From NCBI GenBank assembly GCA_021186555.1, contig JAJKFL010000006.1:7398215-7462214 (forward strand): 64,000 nt of DNA, given 5' to 3'. How positions within the stretch are numbered: the first letter of the stretch is position 1; each line of letters begins with the position of its first letter. This DNA comes from Reticulitermes speratus (Eukaryota; Arthropoda; Insecta; Blattodea; Rhinotermitidae). Below the pieces are notes generated by a model. It was not told where the DNA came from and searched no databases. It saw only the letters and a program-made list of their open reading frames with translations. The translations under genes were made by a program, and so were the position numbers. Of this stretch, positions 52,401 to 59,340 are shown one piece after another.

Positions 52401-55400
52401 ACTTGTCTACTAGCGCCCCCCTATTATAATAACAGCCCTCCCTTCCACCTCTCGTACCTATTAGCACCCACCTCGGTAATCCCACCGCCCCCCAGGGGGC
52501 GGTACCGCCCACTTTGGGAACCACTGGTCTAGAGGTATGACTCTCATTTCAGGCGTGAGAGGATACGTCTTCAATTTCCCCCACGGGCGGGGAGTTTAAA
52601 AATTAATAATCAGTACTGATTTCATAGTAGTTTACTGAACTAGCGAAACTATACCGATAATCCGGCATTATAATTGGACTCAGACATTTATTTATTTTGT
52701 AACGCCCTATCAGTTCCACTGAATATATTACAATTGTTATTCAGAACCTGAAAATAATATAGCAGAAAGTAGTCGTGCTTGTATCTAAATATTTTCCTAG
52801 GGGGCTCCAAGAAAAACACTAAAGAATATGTACAGAATTCGAGGTTTGGACTTAAGAACTAGAAGCAGAGATTTTGTAGCAGCAAGAGAGATATGATAGT
52901 GCAGTGCGGCCAAATTTTATGCGAGGATTGCTGAAGACCTCGCGTAACTCAAGATTAATTTTCTTATAGGAATAAATGTAAAGTAGGAGGGGGGTGCCTT
53001 CTAGTAGCGCGTAAATCTACAAACACTGTAACGTAAGAAACTTATGTAATATCAACAAATCCACAATTATATATTTTATGCTTACTATATTTTACATAGC
53101 TCCTACATGTTTCGGCTTTATTATCTCGCCATTTTCAGGCAGCAGACAACAAAATCCCTATAAAACGTACAGCAATAAAATAAGTCACAATAGGCATACA
53201 TTCTTTGTGGTATAAATAGGGCAGAATATTACAGGTTTCTGGATAAAATGGTATACATAAATATCATAAAATATTGGTAAAATAGTAATATAGTCCGTTT
53301 GTTAAAATTGTTAAAAATTATACATGATTAGTAAAGCGAAAACATGTCTAATTACATAAAATGGCACCTCTCAAATATGGAGCATTGTCGTTAAATTAGA
53401 CTGCTCGGTGCTTTGCCTTTTAGAAAACAGTCACCTCCCCCCCCCCCCCGGGCCCAATCAACATGACGCTGAATGGGCCCCAGAGACACCATAAGAGTCT
53501 GTAGCGAAAGTAATATTACTGCTACCGTCGGCGATCAAACCCTGGACCCAAGCGACCCAATCATAATACGCTGAATGGTCCTCACAGACACCATAGACTC
53601 TGTAGCGAAAGTAATATTACTGCTACAATCGGCGATCAAACCCTGGACCCAAGCGACCCAAAGACACTCTTCGAATGAGCAACCTCAGCACGCGGTATAT
53701 TATTGTTAAGCTTTTTAATGCTAATTTTTATTTAACTGATCGTTCATCTCGCGGTATACGAGGGTTCCCATGGTAACATATAAGCTATTGTTGAAGCATC
53801 ACAAATGGTTTTTACCTCTTCATCTCAAACAAAAAACAAATCTAGGTCATAAAGATGGACTGTTATAAGGGAGTTAGGTTTTGTGGAGCAAGAAATCAGT
53901 TGTTAAATACAGATTCTCAAAGGCTGTCAAATAAGACAACCAACAAAGTACACGTTCACGGATCACAAATACATTTATTATTTAACCTCTCATACACGTT
54001 TCCGCATTCTAGGTCATGCATTTATTTGTGATCTATGAGAGTGTAACCCGTTGGTTGTATTATTTGATAAAATTTGAATACAAGTTAAAATAAGTCACAA
54101 AATTCTCATATGTTGTGTTCGCGTGATTTTAAAACAAACGCCTCACGGTGGTGACTTCAGACGAAAACAGAACAGTTATTACATGGAATACGGAAGGTAA
54201 ACCCGGTAACCTTGTCGGCAGTCCTAAAACCAGATCAAGGTGAAGGACGCACATTTCCCGACCTTCTGCATCAGAAACGCCTTGGCTGCCTTCTTGGATG
54301 TGACGTCACAGTGGCCTGACACATACGTAGTGTCTTAAAGCTATAATATGGAGGGATTTTTAACATGCAATACTACTTGTACAAATTCAAACGAATAGAG
54401 TTTTTGATCACACTGAGGGAGGAACATAGGCTGAGGGTGTTCGAGAATAGGGTGCTGAGGAGGATATTTGGGCCTATGAGGGACGGGGTGACAGGGGAGT
54501 GGAGAAGACTACATAACGAGGAACTTAATGATCTGTACTCATCACCTAATATTATTTGGGTGATCAAATCAAGAAGAATGAGGTGGGCGGGGCATGTAGC
54601 AAGTATGGGGGAGGGGAGAGTTGCGTACAGGATTTTAGTGGGGTGATAATATTAAAATGGATCTTCAAGAAGTGGGATGGGGGGGCATGGACTGGATTGA
54701 TCTGGCTAGGGATAGGGACAGATGGCGGGCTCTTGTGAATGCGGTAATGAACCTTCGGGTTCCATAAAATGCGGGGAATTTCTTGACTAGCTGAGGACCT
54801 GTTAGCTTCTCAAGAAGGAGTTAGTTATGGAGTTAGTTAGTTAGTCAGTTAGTTAGTTAGTTAGTCAGTCAGTCAGTTAGTTAGTTAGTCTGTCAGTCAG
54901 TTAGTTAGTTAGTCAGTTAGTTAGTTAGTTAGTTACTTACTTACTTACTTACTTACGGGACACTGTATTACCCGACAAATCGCGTCGCTCTTCACTCGGA
55001 CAATTTTGCGTAACAGTAGGCGGCATAGCTATCGCCGATATTCCAGTCTGCCGTGAGTCGCGGTCCACGCGTTGCAGTTCAATATATTGCAGTTAATACT
55101 AGGTTTTCCCTCACCAAATTTAAAGAAGGCGGTGACAATATTTCTCTTCGGCCAGCAGACACGCCTCACATCAAACACAAACACGTTCATTGCACATCAA
55201 AGTTTTATACGTAGAGCGAGCCGACGGGAAGATACTTATGACAGTTGTCACATAAAATAATGTCCCTATTACATTCTCTTAAGTATATTATTGCTAAGAA
55301 TATATAGCGCCGCTCATAAATGAATGAGTATGCAATGTAGGTAGAATGATACTGACAGGGGAAAACGGAAGTGCTTGGAGAAAACCTGTCACAGTGCCAG

Positions 55401-57563
55401 GTTTTCCGGCGACTAACCGCCTGAGCCATGATACATCAGTGCAGTAGAGTCCTCACGCCTGGAACGACTGAATAAAACTATACGAACTACCATAATTAGA
55501 ATAATCGTAGTGTTAATGATGTATCCGCTGACATAACCCCCACTTTCCACTTAAAGTAGTACAGTGACTGCACGTGTGTTGGTGCCATTTGATGGAAATA
55601 GCATTTAAACTATCCCATGATTTGTAATTAATGCGAGATAAATGTACACAATCTAAAATCAAGGCCCGTTGTGCCCAGTGGGGTAACAGTGCTTGACCTT
55701 GCGTGTTAATATAGCTGATACACATTGGGAGAATGCTGCGGTCTGGCTGGCAGGGCATCGTGAGACGAAACAAAGGGAGGAATAAAAAATCGCTTATTTC
55801 TGTGCTTTACTCAATAAAGACTCTCATATCTTTTGTTTGGCAGCAGATGTATGCTTGTTGTAGCTTACAGGCAGCAGATATATGCTTGTAGCTTACAGGC
55901 AGCAGATGTATGCTTGTTGTAGCTTACAGGCAGCAGATGTATGCTTGTTGTAGCTTACAGACAGCAGATGTATGCTTGTTGTAGCTTACAGGCAGCAGAT
56001 GTATGCTTGTTGTAGCTTACAGGCAGCAGATGTATGCTTGTTGTAGCTTACAGACAGCAGATGTATGCTTGTTGTAGCTTACAGGCAGCAGATGTATGCT
56101 TGTTGTAGCTTACAGGCAGCAGATGTATGCTTGTTGCAGCTTACAGGCAGCAGATGTATGCTTGTTGCAGCTTACAGGCAGCAGATGTATGTTTGTTGTA
56201 GTTTACAGGCAGCAGATGTATGCTTGTTGTAGCTTACAGGCAGCAGATGTATGCTTGTTGCAGCTTACAGGCAGCAGATATATGTTGTTGTAGTTACAGC
56301 AGCAGTATGCTTGTTGTAGCTTACAGGCAGCAGATGTATGCTTGTTGTAGCTTACAGGCAGCAGATGTATGCTTGTTGTAGCTTACAGGCAGCAGATGTA
56401 TGCTTGTTGTAGCTTACAGGCAGCAGATGTATGTTTGTTGTAGCTTACAGGCAGTAGATGTATGTTTGTTGTAGCTTACAGGCAGCAGGGTCTGCGTTAG
56501 GTCATTTTCCTACAGATTCACCGCTCGACTACACGTAGCAAAAATGTGTTTTAGCGCATGTGTCACCGTTAATGACAGAGAAACAGAGAACGAAACAATA
56601 CAAATCTAATTTAATAAGGACTTTACTGTGTGGTACCTTGCAGTAAGGTAACATGAAACTGGTCAGGTTTATCTAAAACAAACTGTCAGTGCTTCGAATA
56701 GCTCAAATAGCTTGATCGAGATGTTGTATCCTGTTAGTGGGATGTTTGTTCTTGTTTCTCTGTGTCTGCCAAACTTGCAAAGAGGCCAACCCCACAAATA
56801 AGGTGTCTTATCAGATGTCTAAGAGATTAATAGATTAAATGAGCAGCAAATTACAAACTGAATGGGGAAAGAAGTTCTGAAAACATATGCCAATTACTTT
56901 CATTGAAAATATTACAATATATAAATGACTCCAGCAACAGCTGTGAATGAATGATTATAAAATTCAGTGATCCATTTTACACTGAAAGTGAAGATACAAG
57001 GTTCCTGCAAAATAGTGACACCTATGTACCAAAACCACAAGACGTCACATCCAAGAAAATGGCAATGTTAATTAGAAAGTTTTATGAATATTTTTAATTC
57101 ATTTCAAATAAAAAAGTCTTTGCTAAGCCACAATAAGGCCGTGCCATGGCTCAGGCGGTTAGTCGCCGGCCTCTCACCGCGGAGGCCCGGGTTCGTTTCC
57201 GGATAAGTCAATGTGGGATTTGTGGTGGACAAAGTGGCACTGGGACAGGTTCTTCTCCGAGTACTTCGGTTTTCTCCTGTCAATTACATTCCACCGGTGC
57301 CCCATTACAAGGAAAAAGGAAAGAAAAACAGTAATCATATTCATCACAGGGTTGCACAATAAGCCTTAAGGCTGCGGTGCGTCCGTAGCATCTGCTGCGG
57401 GGACCTTCACCACAAAAGAAAAGGCAGAATATCGCAGCGGGCATAAGAATGCCCATAAAAAGCATAGATAAAGCCTAACATACCTATCCCTGATATTTTC
57501 CAAGTAGTCTCCAATATAATCCACCATATCCTTGGCGAATTCCTTGAACTGTTTACACTCCAT
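25197..57563 (-). CDS. Ddc: DOPA decarboxylase (aromatic L-amino acid decarboxylase), 10 coding exons
   Basis: Joined - strand exons 57563-57484, 49608-49374, 48379-48260, 37117-36988, 33368-33220, 32102-31991, 30798-30682, 30010-29920, 26784-26584 and 25403-25197 give a 480-residue group II PLP decarboxylase, the usual length. It converts DOPA to dopamine (and 5-HTP to serotonin) in the cytosol, for cuticle tanning and neurotransmitters. His192 (QAHSS), Asp271 (HVDAAYA), Lys303 (NPHKW) and Tyr332 (PLYLKH) fall at the canonical numbers. His192 argues for a decarboxylase, not an aldehyde synthase. The start ATG lies in [20 protein letters not shown]; an acceptor 8 nt upstream of it (57572-57573) implies a 5' non-coding exon further right, not found. 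Exon 7 lacks one base beside Lys303. Every other exon is clean. Confidence 0.95.
26136..26400 (-). mobile_element. SINE family E
   Basis: The - strand copy with GGAGCTATACCTCCCCC near the tail, CTCCGGTACCC/GGGTACCGGAGG centre and a degraded head. It lies just downstream of the Ddc exon 9 donor. Confidence 0.65.
26584..26784 (-). CDS. Ddc: Ddc exon 9
   Basis: 201 nt, phase 0. It encodes [20 protein letters not shown] through LGLVCFRLK, then GTAATG. The acceptor TGTGTTCCAG and the first five exon bases are tandemly copied upstream (see the 44-bp array). Confidence 0.95.
26785..27297 (-). repeat. 44-bp tandem array of the Ddc exon 9 splice acceptor, 11 extra copies
   Basis: Period 44 bp. On the - strand each unit contains TGTGTTCCAG or TGTGTTCTAG followed by CACTG or CACTA, a copy of the real acceptor and first exon bases. 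The array ends exactly at exon 9. All three - strand frames are largely open, and one runs straight into exon 9. Confidence 0.95.
27488..27532 (+). ncRNA. hammerhead ribozyme core
   Basis: Stem I GTCC/GGAC, canonical CTGATGA (27493-27499), stem II TCCC...GGGA, GAAA (27518-27521), CATG, site GTT. The downstream box GTGTATTTGTCGGTTG is near 27580. Confidence 0.76.
27936..28200. mobile_element. palindromic MITE family N, two partial copies
   Basis: ATGGGATAATGACGCCGTGT with ACGTTTCAGAGGAAACTACT, then a second unit CTTCTGGGATGTGACACCGC with ACGTTTCAGAAGAATCTGTT and CATCATCAGGG. Confidence 0.55.
28725..28835 (+). pseudogene. RTE-type LINE 3' fragment
   Basis: GTGTGGACTGGATTAATGTA through CTTTCGGGTTCCATAAAATG matches the 3' end of the 54.4-kb LINE with substitutions. 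No tail repeat. Confidence 0.65.
28845..28910 (-). repeat. fragment shared with the variant family B tail
   Basis: The inverse of the 60.97-61.04 kb tail (TTCCTGTCGCTCCTTGCGGA on +). Confidence 0.6.
29405..29613 (-). mobile_element. SINE family A, 5'-truncated
   Basis: Lacks the first 45 or so bases of the tRNA head; otherwise matches the family, including GTCAGGTAGAGGTCTCTGCG. It lies between Ddc exons 8 and 9. Confidence 0.82.
29920..30010 (-). CDS. Ddc: Ddc exon 8, with Tyr332
   Basis: 91 nt between TTTACAG and GTGAGT. It encodes [20 protein letters not shown] then [10 protein letters not shown]. Tyr332 of PLYL lies in the mobile loop that protonates the quinonoid in decarboxylases. Confidence 0.94.
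30111..30365 (-). mobile_element. SINE family A, full length
   Basis: Complete head, body and tail on the - strand, about 100 bp upstream of Ddc exon 8 in the sense orientation of the gene. Confidence 0.88.
30682..30798 (-). CDS. Ddc: Ddc exon 7, PLP-lysine exon with a one-base gap
   Basis: 117 nt between CCTACAG and GTGAGT. It encodes [20 protein letters not shown] then FNFN; the frame then slips because one C of the Pro codon in NPHKW is missing at 30723-30727 (CCT read as CT). The paralogous amd-like exon is 118 nt. After the gap the other frame reads [13 protein letters not shown]. Either an assembly indel in a C run or a real disabling change. Confidence 0.9.
31085..31300 (-). mobile_element. 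SINE family E
   Basis: - strand; GGGCCCACCCAGCATTCTAT and AAGCGGCCGGGACG segments match other family E copies. Confidence 0.62.
31991..32102 (-). CDS. Ddc: Ddc exon 6, with Asp271
   Basis: 112 nt between CTTAAG and GTCAGT. It encodes [20 protein letters not shown] and HVDAAYA. Asp271 pairs with the PLP pyridine nitrogen in the family. Confidence 0.94.
32170..32390. mobile_element. palindromic MITE family N
   Basis: CTTCTGGGATGTTACACCGT and TCGAAGGATTGTAGCAGTCC face CGTAACATCCCAGAAGATAG. It lies directly upstream of Ddc exon 6. Confidence 0.6.
32405..32590. mobile_element. palindromic MITE family N
   Basis: GACGTTTCGGAGGAAACAAC is inverted as TTCCTCCGAAACGTCGGC at 32521-32538; ends TTCTGAGACGTTACG and CGTCACATACCAGAAG. 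Confidence 0.65.
33220..33368 (-). CDS. Ddc: Ddc exon 5, with His192
   Basis: 149 nt between TGTGCAG and GTAAGT. It encodes [20 protein letters not shown] through GLIPFY. His192 of QAHSS stacks on the PLP ring in the family and marks true decarboxylases. Residue 189 reads Asn where many family members have Asp. Confidence 0.94.
34040..34314 (-). mobile_element. SINE family C
   Basis: The - strand head GGCCGTGTCATGGCTCAGGC with a box B-like segment, a GTGGACAAAGTGGCACTGGG body and the 3' part TTGCACAATAAGCCTCAAGG. Confidence 0.82.
34519..34605. repeat. short hairpin, 26-bp arms
   Basis: CTGCCTCAAGCGGAGGCCAA and GGGA face the inverse at 34573-34598 across a 24-bp loop with CATATATCATG. Confidence 0.85.
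36184..36371 (-). mobile_element. hammerhead-bearing short element with 10-bp target duplication
   Basis: The insert splits a 114-bp satellite monomer. ATAAATACTC is duplicated at 36174-36183 and 36372-36381. Inside, 32-bp inverted arms are the extended stem I of one - strand hammerhead (36246-36290). Confidence 0.8.
36246..36290 (-). ncRNA. hammerhead ribozyme with long stem I (best candidate)
   Basis: Stem I ATCAC/GTGAT extends outward to about 32 bp. Core CTGAAGA (36285-36279), stem II GGAAG...CTTCC, GAAA (36258-36255), CG as minimal stem III, site GTC. All core positions agree. Confidence 0.83.
36744..36850. mobile_element. palindromic MITE (ATCGCGTCCCTGAA family)
   Basis: Inverted arms around CTTTTATCGCGTCCCTGAAC and GGCAGCTTTT, with a short centre. 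A diverged copy is at 62258-62365. Confidence 0.6.
36988..37117 (-). CDS. Ddc: Ddc exon 4
   Basis: 130 nt between ATTCAG and GTAAGT. It begins [19 protein letters not shown] (phosphate-binding TASEA) and ends KLVGYAS plus one base of the next codon. Confidence 0.95.
37228..37435 (-). mobile_element. SINE family E, diverged
   Basis: CTTCAGATCCCACCGCTTG and the GGAATAGAACCACGATCG box B-like end support a - strand copy. Confidence 0.5.
37508..37587. mobile_element. short TA-flanked hairpin MITE, about 80 bp
   Basis: CAGGGTGGCGCAA with TCACCTGA is repeated inverted at the other end, with TA on both sides. This is the pattern of mariner-type MITEs. It lies in Ddc intron 3. Confidence 0.75.
37893..38112 (-). 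mobile_element. SINE family B, 5'-truncated
   Basis: Matches the 3' 220 bp of the 3.3-kb copy, including CACCCAAATCTCCTGACTGC and the ATT tail. Confidence 0.82.
38427..38972 (-). pseudogene. LINE 3' fragment: C-terminal end of a non-LTR reverse transcriptase protein
   Basis: 181 open residues: [20 protein letters not shown] then [20 protein letters not shown] and a Cys-Cys-His-Cys knuckle [18 protein letters not shown]. This order is typical of the post-RT tail of RTE/CR1-like LINEs. The RT domain itself is absent, so it is a 5'-truncated copy in Ddc intron 3. Confidence 0.75.
39274..39541 (+). mobile_element. SINE family A, full length
   Basis: GCCGATCCCAGTGGTCGCGT head to GGGGCTGTTGTGCC tail followed by a G run, antisense to Ddc in intron 3. 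Confidence 0.88.
39668..39960 (+). mobile_element. SINE family E
   Basis: Head ACAACGCAGTAACTGTAGTG with box B GCTTCGATACCC; tail CATACCTCCAGTCCCCCATA. Confidence 0.65.
40659..40937 (-). mobile_element. SINE family A in copy 1 of the tandem duplication
   Basis: Full copy with a long T run (A tail) at its + left end. Flanks AATACAAGG-like on both sides fit a short target duplication. Copy 2 of the duplication lacks it. Confidence 0.88.
40984..41020 (-). ncRNA. degraded hammerhead-like motif
   Basis: GGCC/GGCC stem and GAAACATGTA are kept, but the core reads CTGAATC. A duplicate is at 45524-45560. Confidence 0.45.
42775..43037 (+). pseudogene. tRNA-Pro (AGG) split in the T-loop by a SINE
   Basis: Bases 42775-42832 equal the first 58 nt of tRNA-Pro and 43024-43037 the last 14. 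Between them sits a 191-bp tRNA-headed insert with a poly(A) tail. The insert breaks box B (GGTTCAAA | TCC), so this copy should not make a mature tRNA. The duplicate at 47312-47383 is intact. Confidence 0.95.
42833..43023 (+). mobile_element. tRNA-headed SINE (family A variant) inside tRNA-Pro
   Basis: The head begins GCCGATCCAAGTGGCCGTGC and contains a Leu/Ser-like box A (GCGGTCTAAGGCG) and box B GGTTCGAATCC. A body unlike the main family A tail is followed by about 21 A. A target duplication, if any, is hidden in the A run (at most AAA). Confidence 0.92.
43317..43362 (+). ncRNA. hammerhead ribozyme relic, copy 1 of tandem duplication
   Basis: Stem I TCTCC/GGAGA, core CTGAAGA (43322-43328), stem II GGCCAC/GTGGCC, GAAA (43346-43349), CATG, but AA where the UH of the cleavage site should be. 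Predicted not to cleave. Confidence 0.7.
43482..43909. repeat. large near-perfect palindrome, about 430 bp, with family M core
   Basis: The core 43607-43791 is an almost exact inverted repeat (identical 63-codon frames begin on both strands but for one short difference). The outer 110 bp on each side (43482-43594, 43800-43909) are also inverted copies. It separates the two copies of the 3.7-kb duplication. Confidence 0.9.
44340..44500 (+). repeat. short tandem repeat, about 20 bp, 7-8 copies
   Basis: Unit TTTTTGTAAGGTGTGGATGC with small length changes, starting from the GATTTGGAT flank that is unique in copy 1. Confidence 0.85.
44598..45434 (+). repeat. 49-bp minisatellite, about 17 copies
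   Basis: Unit CATTTGTATTGTGTGTACTA then GTGTAAGGACTACTGCCACC, GGGTGAAAA. Two variants (GTAAGG / GTTAAG) are interspersed. Present only in copy 2 of the duplication. Confidence 0.96.
45524..45560 (-). ncRNA. degraded hammerhead-like motif (duplicate)
   Basis: Copy 2 equivalent of 40984-41020, same altered core. Confidence 0.45.
47312..47383 (+). tRNA. tRNA-Pro (AGG), intact copy in the tandem duplication
   Basis: 72 nt, with the same sequence as the - strand gene at 11.1 kb. It lies in copy 2 of the 3.7-kb duplication; its partner in copy 1 is broken by a SINE. Confidence 0.96.
47663..47708 (+). ncRNA. hammerhead ribozyme relic, copy 2 of tandem duplication
   Basis: Same as the 43.3-kb copy: CTGAAGA at 47668-47674, GAAA at 47692-47695, and the same altered cleavage box. 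Confidence 0.7.
48260..48379 (-). CDS. Ddc: Ddc exon 3
   Basis: 120 nt, phase 0 at both ends (ATTGCAG / GTAACG). It encodes [20 protein letters not shown] and the glycine-rich GGKGGGVIQ, which leads into the PLP-phosphate loop. Confidence 0.95.
48470..48670. mobile_element. palindromic short element with degraded hammerhead-like arms
   Basis: Arms contain TAGCCGAAACATGTAGTC on + near 48617 and its inverse near 48500. The core reads ATGAAAA, so it is not a functional hammerhead. Confidence 0.55.
49374..49608 (-). CDS. Ddc: Ddc exon 2
   Basis: 235 nt between TGTGTAG and GTAAGT. It completes [20 protein letters not shown] and carries [20 protein letters not shown] and [15 protein letters not shown], the substrate-pocket region of the N-terminal domain. 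Confidence 0.95.
49626..49830. mobile_element. palindromic MITE family N, abutting Ddc exon 2
   Basis: GTCTTCTGGGATGTGACTCC and ACGGCGTCACATTCCAGGAG are the inverted ends. It starts only about 20 bp upstream (in gene sense) of the exon 2 acceptor. Confidence 0.65.
49905..50205 (+). mobile_element. SINE family E, best head
   Basis: Head GGCGGTATAGCTCAGTAAGT with box B GGTTCGAATCCCGGC; tail AGTGGAGCTATGTCTCCACT. The clearest tRNA-derived copy of this family. Confidence 0.78.
50640..50880. mobile_element. palindromic MITE family M, diverged
   Basis: CGACATTTCGGAACAACC and CCATCTTCAAGGGTCGACC centre; the arms are degraded. Confidence 0.6.
51228..51433 (-). mobile_element. SINE family D
   Basis: The - strand head GGCACGCGGTGGCGCAGTTG with box B GGTTCGATTCC, then CCAGGAATCTTTACTGGGG. 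A single copy here. Confidence 0.65.
52024..52590 (+). pseudogene. tRNA-Pro-derived pseudogene split by a hAT-type element
   Basis: GGCTCTTTGGTCTAGAG (52024-52040), then after the insert GTCTAGAGGTATGACTCTCA, tracks the tRNA-Pro 5' half; the anticodon arm (TTTCAGGC) and 3' half have drifted. The end is approximate. Confidence 0.72.
52041..52526. mobile_element. non-autonomous hAT-type element, 486 bp
   Basis: Terminal inverted repeats CAGTGGTTCCCAAA and its complement, flanked by an exact 8-bp target duplication GTCTAGAG (52033-52040, 52527-52534). The interior is AT-rich without a transposase. It sits in the D-arm region of a tRNA-Pro relic. Confidence 0.93.
53097..53147 (-). ncRNA. degraded hammerhead-like motif
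   Basis: GCCGAAACATGTAGGAGC preceded by TGGC and CTGAAAA; the core G is replaced. Confidence 0.45.
53452..53665 (+). repeat. two-copy tandem repeat, about 105 bp
   Basis: GGCGATCAAACCCTGGACCC and AGTAATATTACTGCTAC recur twice. Confidence 0.85.
54365..54958 (+). pseudogene. RTE-type LINE 3' end with (AGTT)n tail
   Basis: It encodes [19 protein letters not shown] and [17 protein letters not shown], a familiar insect RTE-like C-terminus, then (frame shifted) [14 protein letters not shown] and NLRVP-type coding. It ends in a tetranucleotide tail of AGTT/AGTC repeats and then CTTA repeats. 5'-truncated. Confidence 0.8.
55340..55432 (-). mobile_element. SINE family C fragment
   Basis: Short - strand piece: ATGGCTCAGGCGGTTAGTCG head joined to the CTGGCACTGTGACAGG body with an internal loss. 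Confidence 0.65.
55841..56487 (+). repeat. 31-bp minisatellite, about 21 copies
   Basis: Unit GCAGCAGATGTATGCTTGTT plus GTAGCTTACAG, with one degraded stretch near 56285. It lies in Ddc intron 1. Confidence 0.95.
57138..57420 (+). mobile_element. SINE family C, full length, next to Ddc exon 1
   Basis: GGCCGTGCCATGGCTCAGGC head through TCTGCTGCGGGGACCTTC. It ends about 65 bp downstream (in gene sense) of the Ddc exon 1 donor, in antisense orientation. Confidence 0.88.
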
Positions 57564-57571
57564 GATGAATT
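57484..57571 (-). CDS. Ddc: Ddc exon 1 (first coding)
   Basis: Acceptor TTTTTTTTCAG precedes 57571; 8 nt of 5'UTR, then ATG at 57563-57561 and 80 coding nt ending GATAG before GTATGT. It encodes [20 protein letters not shown] then LENIRD, the standard N-terminal helix. Confidence 0.93.
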
Positions 57572-57739
57572 CTGAAAAAAAAAATGAACAGTCAGTTAAT
57601 CTTACACGTAGAAGAAACACCCGGTATATAACCAGGGAACAGCTGATCTCTATAACTATCGCAATACACTAGCTGAAACTTTAAAGAATAAAGGCGAAAG
57701 GGGTGAGGTTGTTTCTGTCCAGGCCACGAAGGATTATAG

Positions 57740-57995
57740 GTGGCGTAGAAATATAACTCCAGTCATTCTTAACCTCTGCACAAGACGGAGGTACGTGGGT
57801 ACCTTAAAGCTCCGGCCGCTTTACCCCGGGGACAGAACCTTGGTCCCCATTGAATAAGAGGCTGGGTGGTGATCATAGTCTGTGTGGACGGTTTTTGAGA
57901 AGAGAAAAATCCCTAGTTTGCAACAGGATTCGAACAGAGGACCATACAGCCTGTAGCCTAGTCGCCATACCGACCACGCTATCCCCGCTCCTTAA
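57740..57995 (-). mobile_element. SINE family E
   Basis: - strand head with GGTATGGCGACTAGGCTAC and box B-like GTTCGAATCC; TTCCCCGGGGTAAAGCGGCC-like centre. Confidence 0.7.
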
Positions 57996-58677
57996 GGAAT
58001 TAGTAATGTTTAAATTAGGAAATGAAAATATATTCATGTAATTACAAATTAGAGGAACTGCGAATTTTACATGCATTTGAGACCTGGATCACAGTACTTA
58101 AATAATATTTCTTCTGTCGTGGCTGCCGTACAGATTGGTAGAAATATGAAATAATTTTCATAGTCATTTACTAGATTGTGGCACGAAACAGGAAATATGA
58201 AAATGTACACATAGGAGTGCACGAATTTTCCAAAAGTCTAGGAGCCACAAAATACCTAAATCTAGACGTCAGAAGGGCAACACGAAGCAAGTTCCATACT
58301 GAGGACCCAGATATTAGGCACCACCGAACAAAATTTAGTCACCCGGGCGACCTGGAGCCTGGGATTTGTGCACATCCTGTATATATACACGGCACAACAA
58401 TTCCTCTAAGCAAAAACACTACATGAAATCGTAAGTTTCTCACAGCGACGTTGCTAAATATTCAAGTCTTATGGCATATTAGGCCGTGTCGACTAGCAAA
58501 TTTACCAATGTTTCAGAGAAGCATAATGTCCCCGAAACGTCGATAACTATTTATCTCTCAACAAGGTATATCATCCCCGAACACTTTAATCTTCACTGCC
58601 ATCGTTAATATAATAAAGAATTAATATAACATTTTAGACCTACAGGCTAATATCCACTTCCAGTACTTGGCATTTAA

Positions 58678-58945
58678 AGGGCCGTGCCATGGCTCAGGCG
58701 GTTAGTCGCCGGCCTCTAACCGCGGAGGCCCGAGTTCGATCCCGGGTCGGTCCATGTAGGATTTGTGGTGGACAAAGTGGCACTGGGATAGGTTTCTTCG
58801 GTTTTCCCCTGTCAATTTCATACCAACAATGCTCCATTTAAAATGAAAATTCAGGAAAAACTTCATCGTCATCACAGGGTTGCACAATAAGCCTTCAAGG
58901 CTGCGGTGCGCCCGTAGTATCTGCTGCGGGGCCCTTCAATAAATA
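58678..58945 (+). mobile_element. SINE family C
   Basis: Head GGGCCGTGCCATGGCTCAGG, box B GTTCGATCCC, tail TGCTGCGGGGCCCTTC plus an A-rich end. It lies upstream of the first coding Ddc exon. Confidence 0.88.
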
Positions 58946-59340
58946 AAAAAAAATAATACTTCATCTTCTTAATGATGACATTCATAACTCTACTGACACC
59001 AGCTGACATTAATGCTCTATAAAAGTCTGTTGTCTTAGGCTCTCTGAATAAATCGTAACTTGTTACAACCATTCTTCCGCTTTGCCATTTTATACGTTTT
59101 AACACTAACACGCTACTGCATAACATGTCAATTCATGAACCCCGCCCTATTCTCAAGGTCGGATTCTTTGGTATTAAAATACATTGCACTGCATTGTTGA
59201 GCAAAACCTGCATGCTAAGTGACCTACGTATATGACGCAAGGGCTTTAACAGACCTTGAAATATAATTTCAACCGGATATACGATAAATGCTCCCGTAAC
59301 AAATTCGTTATCCTTATGAGACTGCAGGTTTCCACGGTAG

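Noticed and set aside
54820-54958. Interstitial telomere repeat (AGTT/AGTC run)
   Set aside because: Tetranucleotide tail directly after an RTE-type LINE end; not TTAGG.
56096-56293. Cysteine-rich repeat peptide in the 31-bp array
   Set aside because: A translation of the minisatellite; one unit breaks the frame and there is no gene structure.
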